From Sabellastarte sp. h YS-2021 (taxonomy: Eukaryota; Annelida; Polychaeta; Sabellida; Sabellidae), in contig OZ024930.1 of assembly GCA_964017235.1 (NCBI GenBank), positions 155,930,221 to 155,994,220 of the forward strand: a stretch of 64,000 nt of DNA, read 5' to 3'. Shown here piece after piece: positions 34,501 to 45,220 of this stretch. The translations under genes were made by a program, and so were the position numbers. How positions within the stretch are numbered: position 1 is the first letter of the stretch; each line of letters opens with the position of its first letter. The notes beneath the pieces were generated by a model, which saw only the letters and a list, made by a program, of their open reading frames with translations, was not told the origin of the DNA and ran no database searches.

Positions 34501-37500
34501 GAAAGATAGCGAAGACAAAGAATATATTGGGTCAGTCCATGGCTAACCCAGGCAGAGTGTGAAGAAGAGGGTCAGTACACCAGACTGATGCCAAGGCTCG
34601 AGTTAGATGACCCTGTGGCATACCAAAACTTCATCCAGATGCCATTCGTGCTCTTTCAAGAGCTCGAGCAGAGACTCGACCCTGAGCTCCAGAGGGAGAG
34701 GACCTGGATGAGAGAGCTCCTGAGTCCAGGACTCAAGTTGGCAGTCCCCCTAAGACACCTGGCTAGTGGAGACAGCTATCCCACTCTGCAGTATGCCTTT
34801 GGGCCAAAGGTCTGCGATGCTATCATCAGGGCCTATCGAGATGAGGTGATGACGTGCCCCACAATCCCAGAAGACTGGTTGTAGGTAGAAATCTGCTAAG
34901 CTTGATGTCACACTGACGTCACGCGATCTAGGAGTAGGCGTATGTGTATCCAGGTGGGACATGTCTGCTGGGTCACAAGTGGATTCTGGACGAGAAGTAT
35001 CCTTGAACAGTTCCATGTGCCCAGTATCCCGTCTGGATGCTGAGCCCGCTGCTGCACTGGCTTGGGAAACTGATCCCCTGGGAGCCCTGAATTCATTTTT
35101 TGCTGTAAGATAGCGCACGATGTGGTCCCTGAGGAAGTCAAAATTTCTCTGGTCCATTTCTGTCTGTCAGCTGTGGTTCCCCCTGGCCCGACATCATGTG
35201 AGTGACCTTTCCGAAGAGTGTGCGCTGGCTCTGGCATCATCTTTGGCAGGTATCTTTGTCCAAGTTGTTCTCCTCACAAAAGTTGTCCACTTCCTCTTTG
35301 ACCTATCCTTGTAGTCCATTAAATTTACAGAAATATTCACCAAATTTCCTATTTTGAAAAAAACCAAAAGAATTTTGACTAAACATGCCAGCAAAATATA
35401 TCCTCAAACATATACAGTATATACTGTAAAGTTCCAAAAATTTTTGTATCCTCATTGAAATGCAAAATGTGTATAAGAAAAGACAAGCAAAGTGGCCCTT
35501 ATACAGGCTTTTTTCCATAAGAAAGCGTCTTCACGTAAATTCCTGAGTGCCGTGGGAAACCACAAATCTATCTATGAACCCTGTGTTTATTGTCCTTGAG
35601 GCGTCCTCATCATCTGGAAACCCCGTCTGCATTGTCTGGGGACAGGTCTGTGAATGTCCATGCATATCCGCAGAAAAATTTCATATCCGTGACCTTGCAG
35701 GACCATTCTTATTGGTCCTTGGGGTTTCCGGCAATCTCCGTTAACATCTGGAGGCATCCTTTCAGGCTCAAGGAATATCTGTAGAAATTTTCCAAGCCTT
35801 TATTGGCGCGGATGAGTCAAGGATGTTACGGATGGACAATCCCTTATGGGTTTAAGGATGCTAGGGACGAGTTACAGACGAGATACGGATATCGATTACA
35901 GATAAGGTCCCCAAGCCATTTACGGAAAAATTTAGCAGTTTGATTTTTCCTTGGTATCCTTGCGGACACTTCGCATCTGTGGCAGATGCCACAAGGACAA
36001 TAGGGATGTTAAGGACGAATTCACAGATGAAAAATACGATCCGTAAATCACTCAACATTTTCCATATTAGGGAAGCTTGCGCGATCCATATTAGGAAACC
36101 TTGCGTGGATGTGTAACTGGGGTCTTAGTAATATCCTTTAAGCAACATTGAACCACCTACTCAACTCACTTAGTATCTGTCTCTTGTTCATACCCACAAT
36201 TCTAGATTATTGACCCAGAATGGCACTTCACTGCCACTTTTTGTCAATTGTTTTGTTGCTCTAGTGCACAGAGTTTGTGATTTGTGATTTAGAGATACTT
36301 CACAAAATTATATTTGTGATATGCATATGTTGTAGTTCTCAGAACAAAACTTTAGAAGTGTGGATTCATGAAACACCATAAAACAATCAGTGAAGGGAAT
36401 CCAACTATTTTAATGTCTGTCTGGTTTGTGGGGTATATAGTCTTTTGGCTCATATCGTAACATAAATAACTTAATTGAAACAGAGACGATGAAGTAACAG
36501 AAGCATAATTTCCCCCACCTTTTCGCCATTACTTCTGGCACTATTCATCACATTCTCCAACCAAGCTAGCTGGCCCCCAGGATCAGACTCTCCTTCAGTG
36601 GCTGTGTTGGCGACCAAGTACAGGTTAGTGTTTAACACTACTGCTCTGATTTTTGGACTATGGCTAAGTATTCGAGTGTAATAACCACCTGGAACAACAA
36701 AAGACATATTCAATATTTTTTCTACCTATTGTGATGGTCTTGTCTGACTGCTTGATGTAGAAGTGACATATTGATTTGCTACAAATTGGCATTAACCAAG
36801 TTTAACATTGATACAGGTAGGGTTTGAACTCATAGTATGTGGAACTACCTATCCTGATATGACTAGAATTGTTTAAAGGGAGTTAAAATCCCAACTTTAA
36901 CTTTTGCCTTTTACAAAGGTTCTACATACCTTTTTTGAAGTCATCCTTCATGTCTGTAGTGTTAAGCCAGCTGCTCCATAGTTCTGCATATGAATTGTAG
37001 ATGGGGTTGGTCTCTCCTGGAAGTTGATCCTTTGGGTAGTAGTCATGGTTACCAAGTACTGGCAAAACCATCTTGTCGGGAAAGAGTTCTAGAATCACTT
37101 CTGTGATGTTCCTTGTAATCTCCAGTACTACCTCTTGATTCAAAACGCCAGCGTTCTTCACATGAGGTGGATTGTCTCTGAGAAAAAGTGGAGTTTGTTC
37201 ACCACCAGTAGGGTATACTAAAATTACTTGATGTTATACAAGCATTTAGGAAGATAATTTTAAAGTGAAACCCAGTATCCTTTCAGTGAGCAGGTTTCTG
37301 ACATTATGCAAAGTCACAGTGAACAATATATTTGCAACATATCTATGGTGATGAGTGCATAAGTTTGTCTTTCCATCTGGCTGAAACCCAGAACCAGTCA
37401 AATCCTCACATATATATGTGGACCTCAGCAAGTTCAAGCTTGAAATACCATGCAGAGAACTTTGATTAATTAACTTAATCTAACTGATAGTTACAAATAC

Positions 37501-39010
37501 ATATACTATCAGTATTGTGTCATATAAATTAAGGTCTGTCTTAGCTTGATTCCGGAACAGCGTAGACAACCATCTAAATTAATGTGGAAGAGGAATAGTG
37601 TTATATTTGTGCATTAAATTCGCGTTCGTTTTGTTTGTTTACAGGGGAATAGATGTATTGATCCTCCAATGCTGCTGTTCGTAAGCATGTAATCAACAAA
37701 AGGGGTGACTTTGAACAAATTATTTTCTCTGGACTTACCCTGACCATAAGATAAACTCTGCTTCCCGTCCTCTGTCCATCATGGCTTTAACAGACTCATA
37801 GACAAGATCCCAAGGTGCATCACACTCAAAGTCACCATATTTGCCCAGATCAGAGAGGTTCTTGTTGCAAGACTCCTGGTTAATATGATACCATGGGTCG
37901 TAGTGAAGATCAGTTAGCTGCCAGAAATAACCTGGTTATAAGCAGATTGAACCAGAAAAGGTGTGAAATATACATTAGACGAGGCAGAAATAACCTTTGA
38001 CATAAGAGGAATAAGCCAGAAAAAGTGTTGGATATAGATTGGGGAAGCCAGAATTAACCTGGGATATTACCAGAGTGAGCCAGATAATGTGGTATATACA
38101 TAAGACAAGCCAGAAATAGCCTTTTTGGGATCTAGAATAAGCCAGAAAAAGTGCTGCATATAGACTGAAGAAACCAGAAATAACTTGCATTGTTAACAGA
38201 CTAAGCTGAAAAAAAACATTACATTTTTAAATAGAATCCACAAATTAACTGACAAATAAAGAGACGAAGCCTGAAATAATATTGCAAATAGATAAAGAAG
38301 GCCATCACAAGAGAATGTCACTATTGTGTAATATAAATACGAAGTCAGTAACCCCATAAGCATAGAACCCACAGTCTGCCTTGAACATAAAACAAACCAT
38401 AACTTTCTTGCTGAATGCAATTATCTATATTACCATTTTAAGTACACCTCTATTAAAATGTAATTTCATATACACTCTATAAATGTCAATTTTGTTATGT
38501 CTTAGTGGTCAAAATATGACTGTTTTCGTTCCAGATCTACGTTACATTAATCTGAAAACAACCATAGAAGAGACTTTGACATTTTTTATGTAAAGCATCT
38601 CTTTTTTGTATTCAGCAATTTACGGCGTTGATGAGGCGATGGTAAGAATGATACACCAGTTGGTTAAGATCTTATCTCGATTCAGTGAGGTGTTGTACAT
38701 TGTGGACTTTTAACTTCGTTATATACTTCTCAGTTTATCTTGGTCACACATCTTTTTCAGTTTGATTCGGTAATAAAATTGTAAAGTTCAATTTGATCAT
38801 TTATATCATTTAATTTATTTAGTTGATACATAATTTTCGATTTAATTGGGTGGTATGCATTGCAGAATTTAATTTGGTGATATATGTTACCCAAAATATT
38901 GCTAAAATTTCAAAATAAAAAAAAACATGAAAATCACCAATACCTTGTTGTCCAAAGCAAACACCACCAAGAAGGAGTGATACACTACACCACAAAGTTA
39001 TTGTCCTCAT
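28204..39010 (-). CDS. Acid sphingomyelinase-like phosphodiesterase (SMPDL3-type), seven exons, 463 residues
   Basis: Exons on the minus strand: 39010-38944, 37931-37739, 37177-36930, 36688-36519, 31476-31293, 30047-29881 and 28566-28204. All junctions are GT-AG and all phases agree (1, 2, 1, 0, 1, 0); the sum is 1392 bases, 463 codons plus TAA, close to vertebrate SMPDL3A/B (about 450). The product has a signal peptide (1-20), then the metallophosphoesterase motifs: TDLHYD (D30, H32), SGD (D88), GNHD (129-132), YHVPVG (H232) and AHAH (H274, H276; usually GHTH). The cysteine-rich C-terminal part is followed by a hydrophobic end (about 446-463) suited to a GPI anchor, as in SMPDL3B. The enzyme should act extracellularly or in lysosomes on phosphodiester substrates such as nucleotides or lipids; the substrate is not predictable. 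Introns are 226 bp to 5 kb. Confidence 0.9.
28567..29880 (-). other. SMPDL3-like intron 6
   Basis: AT-rich, with a ttattattatt microsatellite near 29842-29860. No inserted element recognised. Confidence 0.5.
29881..30047 (-). CDS. SMPDL3-like exon 6
   Basis: Encodes LFIPPSVTPW, NPALRRYTF and DVEQYSLNL, the conserved segments that follow the catalytic domain. Acceptor tttttgtag; donor cccaaa|gtatgt; ends in phase 0. Confidence 0.88.
30330..30830 (-). repeat. 146-bp repeat family, reverse copy in SMPDL3-like intron 5
   Basis: Words aaggtcacaccatga, aacttcctacaccttaaggt and ttctgagatat recur three times at about 146-bp spacing, reverse complements of the family at 13030. The start hairpin is missing, so the copy is truncated. 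Confidence 0.75.
30917..31189. mobile_element. MITE of about 273 bp with gcggatcca-type ends
   Basis: The left end cactagcggatccaa and the reverse complement of the right end, caggggcggatccag, are inverted relatives. The interior has a 21-base C run (30956-30976). The end sequence is like that of a hAT-type MITE seen in many animals (from memory). No matching 8-bp flanks were found. Confidence 0.55.
31293..31476 (-). CDS. SMPDL3-like exon 5 (metal-binding histidines)
   Basis: Encodes VHVFYHVPVG and MYSAHAHQDTYKIFYD. The two histidines of the last motif are present, but the usual GHTH reads AHAH. Acceptor ttacacag; donor aacg|gtttga; ends in phase 1. Confidence 0.88.
31947..33197 (+). pseudogene. 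Harbinger-associated MADF/Myb-like protein gene, decayed, with polyglutamine tail
   Basis: Starts with ATG at 31947 (MPPKNRSKRRG), a basic N terminus. Around 32225-32320, across frames, it reads VDFLCNNEILY and RLMDYKDRSKREA, typical of the MADF/Myb-like partner of PIF/Harbinger transposases. A later frame (32583-33197) has FCDFLKVEVVQL and YDKFQQETFNLLMRL, a BESS-like motif, and then a Gln/His/Pro-rich region built on cagcag repeats (32880-33190). Frame changes and a stop at 32121-32123 show decay. Partner proteins of this kind help bind the transposon ends in Harbinger systems; the role here is inferred. Confidence 0.62.
33255..33860 (-). pseudogene. PIF/Harbinger DDE transposase fragment
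   Basis: The minus strand reads LDDPMAYRNFIQMPPELYQK near 33800, then VKLAVTLRHLANG, then NFPHALGALDGRHIPI with the first catalytic aspartate, and VDMGAAGSTSDAQIF with the second. The third acidic residue lies beyond the break near 33255. Stops and a frame change near 33740-33710 show it is inactive. It is convergent with the MADF-like gene, the usual Harbinger layout. Confidence 0.8.
33870..34540. repeat. Harbinger-related terminal or MITE-like sequence
   Basis: The segment from gtgagtgatttacggac (about 33999) resembles, in reverse, the tccgtaaatcactcaac end of the elements at 36030 and 44325. Many ggaca and acgga words. No coding capacity recognised. Confidence 0.45.
34545..34884 (+). pseudogene. 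Second PIF/Harbinger transposase N-terminal fragment
   Basis: Encodes LELDDPVAYQNFIQMPFVLF and LKLAVPLRHLASGDSYPTLQ, homologous to the N-terminal part of the transposase at 33255-33860 but on the opposite strand. It stops before the DDE domain. Confidence 0.78.
34890..35420 (-). pseudogene. Second MADF-like gene fragment
   Basis: The minus strand reads FNGLQG and then DYKDRSKRKW near 35300, HTLRKGHSHDVGPGG and FDFLRDHIVR, homologous to 32280-32480 on the plus strand. The BESS and polyglutamine parts are missing, so an internal deletion joins this piece to the transposase fragment at about 34885. Confidence 0.72.
35421..36124 (-). mobile_element. Outer end of the right Harbinger unit
   Basis: Contains gatccgtaaatcactcaac near 36030 and ends with gtgtaactggggtc at 36111-36124 followed by tta. 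The same end is found at 44398-44411. Words acggat and ggac are frequent. The end plus TTA target is typical of PIF/Harbinger. Confidence 0.65.
36519..36688 (-). CDS. SMPDL3-like exon 4
   Basis: Encodes GGYYTRILSHSPKIRAVVLN and DPGGQLAWLENV, conserved structural segments of the sphingomyelinase-like phosphodiesterases. Acceptor ttgttccag; donor gaaaag|gtgggg; ends in phase 0. Confidence 0.88.
36930..37177 (-). CDS. SMPDL3-like exon 3 (GD and GNHD motifs)
   Basis: The acceptor tttttctcag completes the GD motif (SGDNPPHV). The exon carries VLPVLGNHDYYP, the central metal-binding GNHD. Possible N-glycosylation at NIT and NTT. Donor aaaaag|gtatgt; ends in phase 1. Confidence 0.9.
37178..37738 (-). 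other. SMPDL3-like intron 2
   Basis: No inserted element recognised. Confidence 0.45.
37739..37931 (-). CDS. SMPDL3-like exon 2 (DxH motif)
   Basis: The acceptor aaccag at 37937-37932 gives GYFWQLTDLHYDPWY, the first metal-binding motif. An alternative downstream AG (ggcag before ctaact) would break phase with exon 1. Donor tcagg|gtaagt; ends in phase 2. The acceptor lies inside a 63-bp minisatellite. Confidence 0.88.
37918..38290. repeat. 63-bp minisatellite overlapping the exon 2 splice acceptor
   Basis: Words like ccagaaataacct start at 37921, 37984, 38048, 38110 and 38174, spacing 62-64 bp, with a diverged copy at 38270. The first copy contains the real acceptor (aaccag|gttattt on the minus strand) and the first coding bases of exon 2; later copies lie in intron 1. 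Confidence 0.82.
38944..39010 (-). CDS. SMPDL3-like exon 1 (signal peptide)
   Basis: ATG at 39010-39008, encoding MRTITLWCSVSLLLGGVCFG plus QQ, a typical secretory leader. Donor at caag|gtattg (38944/38943). Ends in phase 1. Confidence 0.82.
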
Positions 39011-40850
39011 GTCTGTATTTTCTCATTTGATCGAAAACTAACAAGTAAATCCACACTTCTTCCTACAAGTAAGTAGTAAGTAAATTTAAAATAATGTTTC
39101 TCTCGTACTGGATGACATAAGTGATATATCAATAAACTAGTAGTATAGACTTAAATACAAATTTTCAAAAAATTCTTTTTCTGTATTTGTATATTTTAAT
39201 AACTCAGTAAATCAACATTTTCTTTCCAATAACCGTAAAGGTGCGGCATACCTTACATAATATTTCTGATATATTGCCTTCAAACTTAATAACTGTTACC
39301 ATACATTGGCATGGTAATACCATTGGCATGGTAATATTTTCTTTTTCTTGCCATGGGAGTAACATTGGAGCAAAACTTGAAATACTGAGATTGGCTCAAA
39401 CCAAACTTAAAATTCTAGAGATTTTAGCTTTAGCTATCACGGTATTTGCAATGTTGGCAATTTATGCTAGACCCTAGTAACTCATGGCTGATCACCAACC
39501 CTACTTTTCCCTCCATTTAACCATAAATTGTCTTTCATCATTGCTTGGTATATAAATAAGTGAGGAAATCAGTATCAAACAAGATCACTAAGAGAGTGCC
39601 TGCCTCAAGGCATTTACAGTTTATATCTGAACCTTATCTCTCTTTTCTAAAGGAAAAACGGCTCAATAAGAACTAAATAGGACTATCCGGTCTTTTATTT
39701 GTATATATTTTTTGTATACAGGCAGTAATCTGGATCACTTTCAAAATTATATAGGATCTATGTTAGTCTATCTTCTCGTTTGCTTTGCATGAAGACCAGT
39801 AGTATTTGTGTAATCCTGGTAACCACCAGATAAAAAATGGTCACAAATTTAAGACGTCCTGAGTGGATGTAATAAAGGTATGTGCAAAGTTAATAATTAT
39901 ATAGGCACATGTAGTTTACCCTTAATATCTGGTGTATGTTGGAACGTAGCATCAGTGTTGGCCGAGCAGGGGGGATAACGGTTGGTGTGAAGGAAACACC
40001 GCTTAAGTAGGGAGGTCGGTAGTTGCTAGCCAGTGATCTGCTCCCCCTCCCACCCTCCAATTACATCAACTACCCATCGTAATATTTTGAGATGTATTTA
40101 AAGTGATGTTTCACCCTGATCAGTCGATTAAGAGCAGTACATAACCTTGCTGAAAAAAAGAAACACAAACTTGCAATATATTCAAAAGGCTTGATTCACA
40201 AATACTCACAAGAAAAATCTTTTCATGTGTTTAACTGTCTCTGTGTGAATAAACTGGTATCCTCAGGTATGTTGCTATTAATTAATATCACATATGTTTC
40301 ATATGTATCCACTGTTTAATCACTTATTTTATTGATTTTGGATAGTTCAGTATCACACCCAAATATATTAATTGTTTACAGTTCTTTTTTATTTGTCAGG
40401 TGACAATTATGGCCAAGTAAAATCTTTGACCAAAGTCCTCTTTATCAAAAAGATAAGCACACGGAACTGTTACGTACTGTAACTGGTATTTAGTGTGATG
40501 CTTGTAATAACACTCATTATCTCCATCTATTCTGTATGTTGTGTATTAATAATGCAACTGTTTTTTTCTACACAACATTATACAATTCAGTCGCCATAAA
40601 AATGAACTAAACAGCTTTTCAAAGCACATTTTAACCTAAGTTTCCCCCAACGCTGATATCATATTATCAATCCTGAGGTTTAAACATACTAGATAAAATT
40701 TGCTTGTCGCAATTGATGAACAATGTACAAGATCAAAGACTGTGCCGGGGACCTCATTGATGGAAGATTATATGAAAAAGAGCTCCCGAAGGTCACTCCA
40801 AATGAGTAGTATACATAAAAAGTATGGTTATTTGTGGTTATTGTTAACAG
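39011..40850 (-). other. Upstream flank of the SMPDL3-like gene
   Basis: Should contain the promoter and any 5' UTR exon. No clear TATA box or other element was identified with confidence. A ccattggcatggtaat word is repeated near 39300-39335. Confidence 0.35.
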
Positions 40851-42240
40851 CGATGGCATCTGGCTGGGAGGTGGGACAAAACAGTCACCTCAGAGGGAAC
40901 CCCCCAACACCACAGAAACACGCAGGCGTTGGAAATAAAATATTTTATTAATAAAAACAAACTATGTTAGACACACACCTACATAACAAAGCCCTGGACA
41001 ATAAAAATCAAATAGTTCACATACGCACTCCAACCTTGGGCCCAGGGCCAAATTACACGAAAATTACACATAATGCACCCATGTCAACATAAACCCTTCA
41101 TAATGCACTAAATATAACCCAATTAAAAAAAGCAGGTTTTAACAGCAGAACTACACAACCGACCTCAAGAGGGCCATAACTTGCATAATGTGTAATCAAG
41201 CATTAAAAGGTCACAGGGCCCCGAAAGGGGCCAAAACAGTTACCAAAAAAAGTTACATTACTCAAAACGACTAATATTACAGGTACATTGATGTACCAAT
41301 AAAATACCATCAATAAAACACTGCCAATGCACAACAGCCCAGTAGGGCCTACACACCCTTATGGTTCCACTCAAGCCTTCAGCTTACAAACATAATGATG
41401 AACTTACAAAACACATACATATTCCACAAAATAAACCATACTCTATACAAAAACTCCATACAATTGAAAACAAACACCCAACCCGGGTGGAGGTAACAGA
41501 TGTTACCTGTATGTAAACCGCACAACTTTTATAATATACACCCTGCCACATTTCTGTGGATCAATAACTTTAAAGAGAAACCACCCCAACCGAATAATGA
41601 AATTTAAACAAAAAAATTTTTATCCCAGGGCGGGAGGGTGGGAGAACTGTGTACCCCTTGCTTTCTAACATGGAACTATCACAGAATCAAAGGCCCCAGT
41701 AATCACCAGACCTATGCGTAGTGATACAGCATTGGCAGTACACGTGCATGATTTACTCATAAGGCAGGGTTCCAGAGGGGAGTTTTGGCTGGCCTATATC
41801 TCGGAAAGTATAAAGTGTAGGAAGTTGACATTTAACCTCACTGTAGTGACTGCGACATTTAAAATTTTCACTGGGCTATATCTGGCAGGTGTAGAAGTCG
41901 ATGCTTGTCAAGGTTATTGGTAAGGAGGTGTAAATACATATTTGATTATGTGACCTTGATTTTTCCTTTGACCTTGCCATAGTAACCTAGACCTTTAAAA
42001 TCTTGTCAAAGCGATATCTCGGAAACTGTAAAGTGTAGGAAGTTGATACCTGATAGAGATATTGGTAGGGAGTGTAGGTGTGACTTTGCTGTAGTGACCT
42101 TGACTTTTAAAACCTTGTCTGTGCTGTATCTTAGAAACTGTGAAGTGTAGGAAGTTGATGCTTGTGACCTTAACTAAGCTTTGACCTTGCAATAGTGACC
42201 TTAAACTTTAAAATCTTCAGTTTTAGTGAAATCAGCTGAA
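40850..42240 (+). repeat. 146-bp repeat family, copy split by an 874-bp insertion
   Basis: Begins near gatggcatctggctggg (40853) and continues after the insertion with ggcctatatctcggaaagta (41789). It has units with gtgaccttgatttttccttt, aagtgtaggaagttgatacc and tatctcggaaactgtaaag. Copies at 13030 and 16340 show the uninterrupted layout. Confidence 0.7.
40898..41771. mobile_element. 874-bp insertion of unknown class
   Basis: It interrupts the 146-bp family. The flanks are tcagaggg (40890-40897) and ccagaggg (41772-41779), 7 of 8 identical, which suggests an 8-bp target duplication. The ends begin aaccc and finish gggtt. The interior is non-coding and A/C-rich with many acataa and ccaaa words. 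Confidence 0.5.
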
Positions 42241-43778
42241 TTAAAGTTTTACTTAACAACAAGTTGACCAAGTTGTTTGAAATGTTTTATAATATTTCAT
42301 GAAATAGACATTAAAATATTAAGAAAAAGCCCACTTGCGTTCTTAAGTTAAAACAAGTATAAATTAGCACGTACTAAAATACTAAGATATACTTGTAATG
42401 TACATTGCACAGTAGTTAGTACAGCCATAAAAAGTTTAAACAGCTGGAATTGTTACATTAGGTTTTTACTTATATAGGTGATACATTACAAGAGTACAAA
42501 AGTACAAAGTAATAATTTTGCTTTTACTATTTATATTTTGCTTCATTTAATCAATCAAAAGTTTAATTAATCACCAAATTTTTGTTCAATACGTCTTGTT
42601 TGACTTGATGTCTTGCCACAAAATTTTGATATGTCTTATATGCTTGTTGTAATGTTCCCTGTCATCAAAGAAGCCCGGTATAAAAAGGGGATAATTCCAA
42701 CCAATTTGACTGTAAAACCTTATCAGACCATAGTTTGAGTTTTGTACAAATATTATTGTCAGTTATTCAATTCATTGTAAAGATCACCAATTGGATTCAA
42801 GTCGATGGCACCACTCTATGTTCTCTAGCTGTAACATGAAGTATACATGCACCCTAAGTTGGCATAGTGAACCAACTCCTCTCTGTTACATTCACGGATG
42901 TCATTGTAAGTTGGCTTTACTAGCTAACAGAAACCCCTTAATGGCCGAGTATTACAGCCCTTGGCTCTAGTATGCACAGATTACAAAAGGCCTGATTTCA
43001 GGTGCCACTATTTCATGTTGAGAATTTTCTGTTGTACTGGATTATGATGTAATTTGTTAGCTACAGATGCTGCTCACTGAGCTTAAAGTCGCAAGTTATT
43101 TAAACATACTTGATTCCAACATATTTTTGGACACTGGTCGGCTGGCTGGAAACTATCACTATACCTGTCATCATAAAGATATGCCCTGGAAAATTCTTTA
43201 AGGTGTTCTTGGTGGATTCCATTGTTCTTCAAATGTCTTCAACTCCCTTCATCTTTCACTGCTTGATAGCAGCAATAACCTGATGTTCAATATTATCGCA
43301 GGCATTCATCACTTTTGAAGTTGGTCACGACAATTCACCAGAATAAGTTGCACATTCTTTCATGCATGCCTACTCTGCCATGGGGCAGTTGCCAAAAAAA
43401 TGCACTAGTTTCATGATCTCAGTGAATTTGCTGTATGTTATTTTTGTGATTAACTAATCCCTTCTTTGGGGCAGAAGGTTCTTCACAAATCACATCAATT
43501 TTTTGCCTACCCATAGCTAATTTATTATGCAATTGTAGGAAAATCACCTGATATCTCCACTAGTCCTTAGGATATTCTCAGTATAATCTTGCTTTGACGA
43601 GGCCTAATCTCAGGATAGTTGAAGTTTGTAGAAGTCCACACTTTCCCATCTCTTTGTGCAAATGCTCGCAAATCTAAAATCACCTGTATTCTCCTTTGTT
43701 CTCTTTAATAATCATAGTACCGTCTTCAGCGTGTGACCTGGGCAATGGATTTCCGAGAGATGTGGACAATGTCAGGAT
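42240..43778. other. Intergenic sequence without recognised gene
   Basis: Less repetitive than its surroundings. The minus strand around 43000-43750 has short open stretches in several frames that may be an old pseudogene, but none could be identified. Confidence 0.3.
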
Positions 43779-43781
43779 TTA

Positions 43782-44411
43782 GGGGCCAATTACACTTTCA
43801 CGGATCCCCCACAGATATATGCCACGGTTCCATATATGGAAACTGACAAGGATGAGGGTGGGTCATGTAAAAGAATTACGGATCTGTCACGGATCCGCTA
43901 CAGATCCCCTACGGAGCACTACGGTGACCCAAGGACAGGTTTGTGGATGAAAAAACGTCACAAAGGATTGGTCTTTTGACCGTTTTTTTTTTTAATTCGC
44001 AAATCCTTTCCGTGTCAATCCGTAGCAGATCCGGTTAGATCTGGCTATGTTTTGGGAGATATTTGTTGGCATGGAAGCGTCAAGGATGAAAGTGATGCCA
44101 CAAGGACATAACAATAAGGACAATCGCTGATGAGCTACAGATGAGATACGGAAGAGCTACGGATACTACGTCCATATGAAATTCCTGGAAAAATCAAGCA
44201 TGTTTGATTTTTCCGTAATGACCTAGGGATCTTATCTGATCTTTGGCATGCCACGACGGATCGCACCATGCCGTTACGGATCTCAAAAGAACATTATGGA
44301 TGTTACGGATGGAAAATATGATCCGTAAATCACTCAACATTTTAAAACTTTTTCCAAATTAGGTAACCTGCCGCGATCCAGCGGTACATCCGGCTATGTG
44401 TAACTGGGGTC
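43782..44411. mobile_element. 630-bp Harbinger-type MITE with TTA target duplication
   Basis: The left end is ggggccaattacac and the right end is gtgtaactggggtc; they match as inverted repeats at 10 of 14 positions. TTA flanks both sides (43779-43781 and 44412-44414). The interior carries many acggat, acgga and aaggac words in both orientations. The right end and the preceding tccgtaaatcactcaac are shared with 35990-36124, linking it to the Harbinger units in the SMPDL3-like intron. Confidence 0.78.
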
Positions 44412-45220
44412 TTAGTAAAAGTTTAATGAAATCCATCTCAACCAAAGCCACTTGCATAACGCAGTTTTCAGATTATCTCAGTATTAGAAACCGAAAACTC
44501 ATATTAACTTATTGTTAATTGGAAGGGTCATAGTGGATTTGTTAACATTTACAACTTTGAGGTAAAACAGGATGTTTGTATTTGACTTTTAAATTCAATA
44601 TGGCTGCATGCTTACTTGTGGGGACGTCACAAGACTCCAAGGAACATTGTACCATTGTCAACATGTCCTTGAAGTTTTATCGAAATCTGTCATCACTTTT
44701 CGAGTGACTTTTTCAAAAAGATAGACAAACAAACAATCAGACTAACGCCAAGACAACGCCACCATAATACGGGGAAAACAAGAGCACTCAGGGAGCGCAC
44801 ACCTCCGCCAATGTACATAATACGTAAACGGGAAAACCCGGACGCTGATCCAGATCAGTCTTTTAATGCAAGAGGATCTGCATCGCTGACGAGAGTAACA
44901 AAATAAATGTACGTAACCGGGGACGTCCCCCACTACGGACAGGGAGAATCAATTATTTGTACATACATATATAGAGTGTTCTCAGTAGAAAAGTCGGATG
45001 ATACTAAATCTCGGAAATACAACCACTACGTACATAACATTGATCTTCCTCTCCTCCCCATAACCCACTAGGAAAGAGAGAGAGTTTTTTTTAAATTTTT
45101 GTGCCTCCTACTGTATCATGAATTAATATAAAAATCATACAACAAAATAACAAGCAACCAAACCTTATTACTAGAGTTTATGAGGCACTGCATGCAAAAC
45201 AATTAAATATGTCCCACTGA
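44412..45220. repeat. Truncated dispersed repeats, including a reversed end of the cctccgcc family
   Basis: The string acaagagcactcagggagcg followed by acacctccgcca (about 44778-44812) is the reverse complement of the end of the element at 25148-25595. Upstream, tatcgaaatctgtcatcact belongs to another dispersed repeat. No gene. Confidence 0.5.

Larger units (their letters stand above)
31477..36518 (-). other. 5 kb SMPDL3-like intron 4 holding Harbinger debris
   Basis: Almost the whole intron is made of two inverted, broken PIF/Harbinger-type units (about 31600-33990 and 34540-36124) and related terminal sequence between them. Separate entries give the pieces. Confidence 0.7.

Noticed and set aside
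43000-43750. Possible transposase pseudogene on the minus strand
   Set aside because: Short open stretches in several frames look faintly protein-like, but no motif of any family could be named.
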